A model generated the notes under the pieces. The model was not told the DNA's origin, made no database searches, and saw only the letters and a program-made list of their open reading frames with translations. 7,426 nucleotides of DNA from Clostridia bacterium (lineage in GTDB: Bacteria > Bacillota > Clostridia > Christensenellales > Borkfalkiaceae): positions 1 to 7,426 of the forward strand of contig JAIDOO010000331.1 in the NCBI GenBank assembly GCA_029063275.1, in the 5' to 3' direction. A program made the position numbers and the translations under genes. Positions 4,837-7,426 of this stretch are shown one piece after another; position 1 is the first letter of the stretch; each line of letters begins with the position of its first letter.

Positions 4837-7426
4837 GTGTACAGAAAAGTAGATACGTCTTTAAACTTTGTCGAACGCGAAAAAGAAATTATAGAATTCT
4901 GGAAAGAGAACAAAGTTTTTGAAAAGAGCATTGAAAAAAACGAGGGGAGCGAAGAATTTTCATTCTACGACGGTCCGCCCACGGCTAACGGCAAACCTCA
5001 TATAGGGCATATTTTAACCCGCGTTATGAAGGATATTATCCCCCGTTACAAGACTATGAAGGGAAGCCACGTTTTAAGAAAGGCGGGCTGGGATACCCAC
5101 GGACTCCCCGTAGAGCTCGAGGTTGAAAAGTCTTTGGGACTGGACGGCAAACAGCAGATAGAGGGCTACGGCATAGAGCCCTTTATCCAAAAGTGTAAGC
5201 AGTCGGTCTGGAAGTACAAGGGCGAGTGGGAAAAGATGTCCGACCGCGTCGGTTACTGGGTGGATATGGAAAATCCTTACGTAACCTACGACGACAATTA
5301 TATCGAGTCCGAGTGGTGGGCGTTGAAGCAAATGCACGAAAAAGGGCTTTTGTATAAGGGGCATAAAATCGTGCCCTATTGCCCCAGATGCGGAACGGCG
5401 CTTTCCTCGCACGAAGTTGCGCAGGGCTATAAGCTCGTCAAGGAAAATTCCGCCGTTGCCCGCTTTAAGGTAAAGGGAAGTAAAAACCGCTTTATCCTCG
5501 CGTGGACGACCACGCCCTGGACACTTCCTTCGAACGTCGCTCTCTGTATGAACCCGGACGAGCCGTACGTCGAAATTCTTTCCGACGGCGTAAATTATAT
5601 TTTAGCCGAAGCGCTGGTTTCAAAATTCTTCGAAGAGTACAAGGTACTGGACAAAAAGCCGGGCAAAGAGTGGGAAGGGCTCGAATACGAGCCGTTGTTC
5701 GGTGAAACCGCAAAAGAAATTATCCGCATATCCCCCGCAAACGCGGCTAAAAAAGCGCACTACGTTGTCTGCGACGGCTACGTTACTATGGGCGACGGCA
5801 CCGGCGTCGTTCATATCGCGCCCGCTTTCGGCGAGGACGACTACAAGGTCGGCAAGCGCTACGGCTTGCCCGTCGTACAGCTCGTCGACGAGAGGGGTTG
5901 CTTTGACGAGCGTTTTGAAAGCTTAAATGGCGTATTCGCCAAAAAAGCGGACAAGACCATTTTAGACCGGCTTGAAAAAGAGGGACTGCTGTTCAAGGTT
6001 ATTCCATTCGAGCACGATTATCCCCACTGCTGGCGGTGCGACACGCCCCTTTTGTACTACGCTAAATCGAGCTGGTTTATCGAAGTTACCAAAGTCAAGA
6101 GTGATATTATAAAAGCCAACCGCTCGATAAACTGGATGCCCGACACAATCAAAGAGGGCAGAATGGGCAACTTCCTCGAAAACGTAATCGACTGGGGACT
6201 TTCGCGCGACAGGTACTGGGGAACTCCCCTGCCCGTCTGGGTGTGCCCCGACTGCGGCGCAATAGAGGTTATCGGAAGCAAAGCCGAACTCAAACAAAAA
6301 TGCGGTGTTTCAGGCGAAATCGAACTGCACCGCCCTTATCTGGATAAGCTCACCTGCAAGTGCCCTGAATGCGGCGGCAAAATGTCGCGCACACCCGAAG
6401 TTATTGACTGTTGGTTCGACTCGGGTTCGATGCCTTTTGCGCAGTATCACTATCCGTTTGAAAACAAGGAAGTGTTCGAAGCTACTTTCCCTGCGGACTT
6501 TATTTCCGAAGCGGTTGACCAGACACGCGGCTGGTTTTACACTCTGCTTGTAATAAATACCATACTTTTCAAAAAAGCGCCCTTTAAAAACTGTATTGTT
6601 TTAGGGCACGTCAACGATAAAAACGGAATAAAAATGTCCAAGCATAAGGGCAACGTCGTAGACCCGTGGAGCGTTCTGGATAAGCAGGGCGCGGACGCGG
6701 TAAGGTGGTATTTTTACACCTCGTCGGCGCCGTGGCTTCCTTCGCGCTTTGCGGAAGAAACGGTTTCCGAAGCCCAGCGTAAATTTATGGGCACGCTTTG
6801 GAACACATACGCGTTCTTCACGCTGTACGCGGAAATCGACAAGTACGACCCGTCTGAATACTCGCTTAAAAAGTGCAAGCTGACGGTTATGGATAAGTGG
6901 ATTTTGTCCAAGCTGAACTCGCTTGTTAATTTTGTGGACGCAAGCCTTAAAAATTACGAAATTTTTGAAAGCGCGCGCGCCTTGCAGGACTTTGCGGACG
7001 TTCTTTCAAACTGGTATGTGCGCCGCGGCCGCGACAGGTACTGGGGCAAGGATATGACCGACGACAAGGCGGCGGCGTATACGACGCTGTATACAGTTCT
7101 TGTAACGCTTTCAAAGCTTACCGCACCGTACACGCCCTTTATGGCGGAAATGATTTACCGGAATTTAGTTCCCGCGTTTTTTGCAAATGAGCCCAAATCC
7201 GTTCACCTTTGTTCTTTCCCCGAAGCGGACAAAAAGTATATCGACAAGACTTTGGAAGAGGGAATGGAAGAGGTTCTGGACATAGTTGTATTAGGCAGGG
7301 CGGCAAGGAATGCCGGCAACTTAAAAAACCGTCAGCCCCTTGCAAAAATGATTGTCGTATCTACAAGAAACATAGACCTCTCTCCCGAGGAGCGGGCAAT
7401 CGTTTTGGACGAGCTGAATATAAAGA
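4837..7426 (+). CDS. ileS: Isoleucyl-tRNA synthetase, type 2 (3' truncated)
   Basis: IleRS charges tRNA-Ile with isoleucine in the cytosol and hydrolyses mischarged Val-tRNA. The frame starts with GTG and stays open to the window end: 863 codons of an expected 1030-1050, so only the C-terminal tail is missing. The class I signatures are intact: HIGH at 55-58 (in PHIGH) and KMSKH at 599-603. The editing domain (CP1) shows WTTTPW at 223-228 and [16 protein letters not shown] near 321-336, with Asp334 at the expected editing position. Cys pairs at 182/185, 398/401, 470/473 and 509/512 look like zinc sites. [12 protein letters not shown] (525 onward), the N-terminal start [10 protein letters not shown] and the GNVVDPW context after KMSKH mark the type-2, eukaryote-like form found in many Clostridia. 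The anticodon-binding helical domain begins near 685 and includes [12 protein letters not shown] (725 onward). It has its own promoter and a short leader. Confidence 0.97.
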   Translation, partial: MYRKVDTSLNFVEREKEIIEFWKENKVFEKSIEKNEGSEEFSFYDGPPTANGKPHIGHILTRVMKDIIPRYKTMKGSHVLRKAGWDTHGLPVELEVEKSLGLDGKQQIEGYGIEPFIQKCKQSVWKYKGEWEKMSDRVGYWVDMENPYVTYDDNYIESEWWALKQMHEKGLLYKGHKIVPYCPRCGTALSSHEVAQGYKLVKENSAVARFKVKGSKNRFILAWTTTPWTLPSNVALCMNPDEPYVEILSDGVNYILAEALVSKFFEEYKVLDKKPGKEWEGLEYEPLFGETAKEIIRISPANAAKKAHYVVCDGYVTMGDGTGVVHIAPAFGEDDYKVGKRYGLPVVQLVDERGCFDERFESLNGVFAKKADKTILDRLEKEGLLFKVIPFEHDYPHCWRCDTPLLYYAKSSWFIEVTKVKSDIIKANRSINWMPDTIKEGRMGNFLENVIDWGLSRDRYWGTPLPVWVCPDCGAIEVIGSKAELKQKCGVSGEIELHRPYLDKLTCKCPECGGKMSRTPEVIDCWFDSGSMPFAQYHYPFENKEVFEATFPADFISEAVDQTRGWFYTLLVINTILFKKAPFKNCIVLGHVNDKNGIKMSKHKGNVVDPWSVLDKQGADAVRWYFYTSSAPWLPSRFAEETVSEAQRKFMGTLWNTYAFFTLYAEIDKYDPSEYSLKKCKLTVMDKWILSKLNSLVNFVDASLKNYEIFESARALQDFADVLSNWYVRRGRDRYWGKDMTDDKAAAYTTLYTVLVTLSKLTAPYTPFMAEMIYRNLVPAFFANEPKSVHLCSFPEADKKYIDKTLEEGMEEVLDIVVLGRAARNAGNLKNRQPLAKMIVVSTRNIDLSPEERAIVLDELNIK

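Noticed and set aside
5074..7345. Several - strand and off-frame + strand ORFs of 60-112 codons
   Set aside because: All lie inside the continuous ileS frame, which begins with GTG and runs off the window end.
37..7426. A new multi-gene system such as defence, mobile or biosynthetic
   Set aside because: Four of six genes are universal housekeeping genes in ordinary order, and the two unknowns are single small membrane-associated genes with no effector, nuclease, transposase or repeat-array signals nearby.

Overview
This is a core-genome fragment from a bacterium, most likely an uncultured Clostridia-type Bacillota. The evidence is strong AGGAGG-type ribosome sites, consensus sigma-A promoters, a Clostridia-like eukaryotic-type isoleucyl-tRNA synthetase, and a secA-prfB neighbourhood familiar from Bacillota. 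The base composition looks moderate, with AT-rich gaps. A finer placement, for example among gut Christensenellales-like lineages, would be a guess. All genes are on the + strand. I see no RNA genes, CRISPR array, mobile element, defence system or origin.

Bases 4-36 are not genomic. They match the Nextera/Tn5 read-1 adapter with three mismatches, so the natural sequence starts at 37 and the window begins at an assembly end. From 37 to 1224 is the C-terminal part of secA, the preprotein translocase ATPase, including its zinc-binding tail. It is followed by a small unrecognised protein with one C-terminal membrane segment (1280-1720). A 126-base gap with inverted and direct repeats then leads into prfB (1847-2947), peptide chain release factor 2. 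This prfB is a single uninterrupted frame and lacks the programmed +1 frameshift that regulates RF2 in many bacteria. Next is tsaD (3063-4094), the catalytic subunit for the t6A tRNA modification.

A short lipoprotein gene with its own near-perfect promoter follows (4179-4670). Then comes a very stable GC-rich hairpin and a second good promoter driving ileS (4837 to the window end, GTG start, 3' truncated). It encodes a type-2 (eukaryote-like) isoleucyl-tRNA synthetase.

The functional theme is housekeeping: protein export (SecA) and translation (RF2, t6A of ANN-decoding tRNAs, and charging of tRNA-Ile, itself a t6A substrate). The two unrecognised products are both predicted at the membrane. 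I did not find evidence of a new multi-gene system. The points most worth a second look are the repeat structure around the prfB start combined with the lost frameshift, the two unknown small genes, and the type-2 IleRS without a T-box leader. All five visible stop codons are TAA.
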